DNA from: Oasisia sp. SBJ-2009
Taxonomy: Eukaryota > Annelida > Polychaeta > Sabellida > Siboglinidae
Reading direction: 5' to 3'
Length of the DNA stretch: 64,000 nt
NCBI GenBank assembly: GCA_964017155.1
Contig: OZ024857.1
Span: 19,140,904 to 19,204,903, forward strand
Position 1 is the first letter of the stretch. Each line of letters opens with the position of its first letter. The notes beneath the pieces are model-generated. The model did not search any database and was not told where the DNA came from. It saw nothing but the letters and a program-made list of their open reading frames with translations. Shown here piece after piece: positions 62,948 through 64,000 of this stretch. The position numbers and the translations under genes were made by a program.

Positions 62948-63739
62948 CTCTGGACGAACGATTTCCTACTTCCGGCGCGACTGACACGTCGTACTGCGCA
63001 GGGGTTTACACTAAGTCGCCATCTACACTTCCGGTTGGATGTTTATATGTTGTTTCGCAACTGCTGTGCATTGTGGAGAACAGGAATCGAGATGGGCACA
63101 GGATAAGATGGAACATCGCACGAGGACATAATTTACCATGTACACACTATGGACAGACCGGTGGCATTTTTCGTGTTTGTGTTAGATTTCCGCTGGTATT
63201 AAAAGAACTACAACTCGCACAGTTTCATCGATTGGGACTCGTATGGTGGATGACATCTGGTATCACTGTATTGCTATATATTAGTAATTTATCTAAATTA
63301 ATTTCTTTCATAAATGGGTTCGACCTTACTACCGCCGGTTCTGATCAATATGAATCTAGATAGATGGATAGATCAGAAAACACCGACCTGACTGAACTGA
63401 TTTGTTTTTAGTAACATTAGAAGGCAGATGATTCAAATACTGAGATAGCCAATATTGATATAGGAATAGATGCAATGTATGTGCGTTGGTCTACAACGTC
63501 TTATTACACTGTCATCTTTGGAGGCAATGTTCTCTTTACTTTCGTCTACATGTTGGATAACACTTGCTACTTTTCGTATGTATGTTGTTGTTTTGTATGT
63601 TAATGTTGAGCGCTTTTGTTTTCTCGCTCGACTTAGCGGGTGATGCCCTAGTGCGATTATATCTATAGGAACCCAAAGTCGGATGGAAACGAAATCATAA
63701 GTCAGTGGACTGTAGTCGGACAATGAGATGGCGACATGT

Positions 63740-63988
63740 TTAGATAGGTTTGTGGATCCTTATGGTTAGCAACAGAACCGTGAACATGATCGCGGATTCG
63801 GCAGTCCTTAGCGTCCATCTGAAGATCGCTGATATATCAGAGAAGATATTCGTACTATTGCCCGAGTTCAGTGCAACCAGCGAGCCCTGATCATCTATGT
63901 AGTTCGGCGAAAAAAAACAATGAAGAAACGAAACCTTGATATCGCATTAATCGATGACATCTCGGTGCTCGTCGTCAGTGTGGAATAT
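63740..63988 (-). pseudogene. Second copy of the membrane-protein C-terminal exon, broken by a stop
   Basis: Starting after a GTGTAG acceptor, the frame reads IFHTDDEHRDVID and then TAA. The same frame reopens and continues to DDQGSLVALNSGN, SAIFRWTLRTAESAIMFTVL and LLTIRIHKPI with a final TAA, aligning with copy 1 (DAQDSVISLNSFE, LLIIRVSKPEE). The internal stop, the loss of the basic patch and charged residues inside the hydrophobic segment suggest a decayed exon. It is 249 nt (83 codons), in the same phase as copy 1. A real, shorter exon with an acceptor inside it remains possible. Confidence 0.55.
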
Positions 63989-64000
63989 CTACACGTACAC

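Larger units (their letters stand above)
61950..64000. repeat. ~1.1-kb tandem segmental duplication at the window edge
   Basis: Unit 1 (~61950-62960) and unit 2 (~63066-64000, cut by the window end) match along most of their length, offset about 1.10-1.15 kb. Shared landmarks are GAGGACATAA, TTCGCACACTTT / CTCGCACAGTTT, CACACTGTCATCTTT--TGGCAATGT, TAATGTTGAGCGCTT, ACCAATGAGATGGCGA / GACAATGAGATGGCGA, and the exon described below. Divergence is considerable, so the event is not recent. Confidence 0.82.

Overview
This is animal nuclear DNA. Genes are split by GT-AG introns, intergenic DNA is AT-rich, and there are tRNA-derived SINEs, a dead non-LTR retrotransposon, several MITE-like foldback elements, and TA and GT microsatellites. 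The protein content (ARL1, POLR1F/RPA43, an SLC16 carrier, RFX-type winged helices, an ankyrin/SOCS-box protein) fits an invertebrate bilaterian. A marine lophotrochozoan such as a mollusc is my best guess, but the species cannot be fixed from this window.

Layout. At 0.4-2.4 kb (-) lies the start of an SR-type splicing-factor gene, head to head with ARL1 (2.76-6.72 kb, +, complete, 5 coding exons), so about 320 bp between them probably acts as a shared promoter. From 6.7 to 11 kb I find no gene. At 11.04-13.51 kb (-) is one GC-rich exon for an 822-residue ankyrin-repeat/SOCS-box protein, probably a substrate receptor for a Cullin-5 ubiquitin ligase. 13.5-21.4 kb is repeat territory, including a broken LINE (18.42-20.06 kb) whose middle is replaced by an array of direct and inverted 'CCAAAACGGCGACA' units.

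21.5-34.3 kb (+) holds the most interesting gene: ten coding exons joining in frame to a 315-residue protein that is essentially two RFX-type winged-helix DNA-binding domains in tandem. The two halves have matching exon lengths (124 and 62 nt) and matching intron phases, so the pair arose by duplication inside the gene. Two 48-nt linker exons are themselves duplicates. The introns carry a ~5 kb element with TTAA ends, a 503-bp TTAA foldback element, a 543-bp terminal-inverted-repeat element and two SINEs.

34.3-43.2 kb has repeats and minisatellites only, plus a promoter-like patch near 38 kb. POLR1F (RNA polymerase I subunit RPA43; 3 exons, 350 residues) is at 43.27-46.86 kb (+). 46.9-51.2 kb has no recognised gene but contains foldbacks and old duplications. 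An SLC16/monocarboxylate-type transporter (7 coding exons, 628 residues) is at 51.31-60.20 kb (+). It has one GC-AG intron and a copied exon-6 end carrying a second donor site.

The right edge (60.8-64 kb) is a zone of local tandem duplication. Its largest unit (~1.1 kb, two copies) carries on the minus strand the C-terminal exon of an unrecognised single-pass membrane protein, intact in one copy and interrupted by a stop codon in the other. The rest of that gene should lie beyond the window.

All exon calls come from reading frames, splice sites and remembered family sequence. No transcript or database evidence was available.
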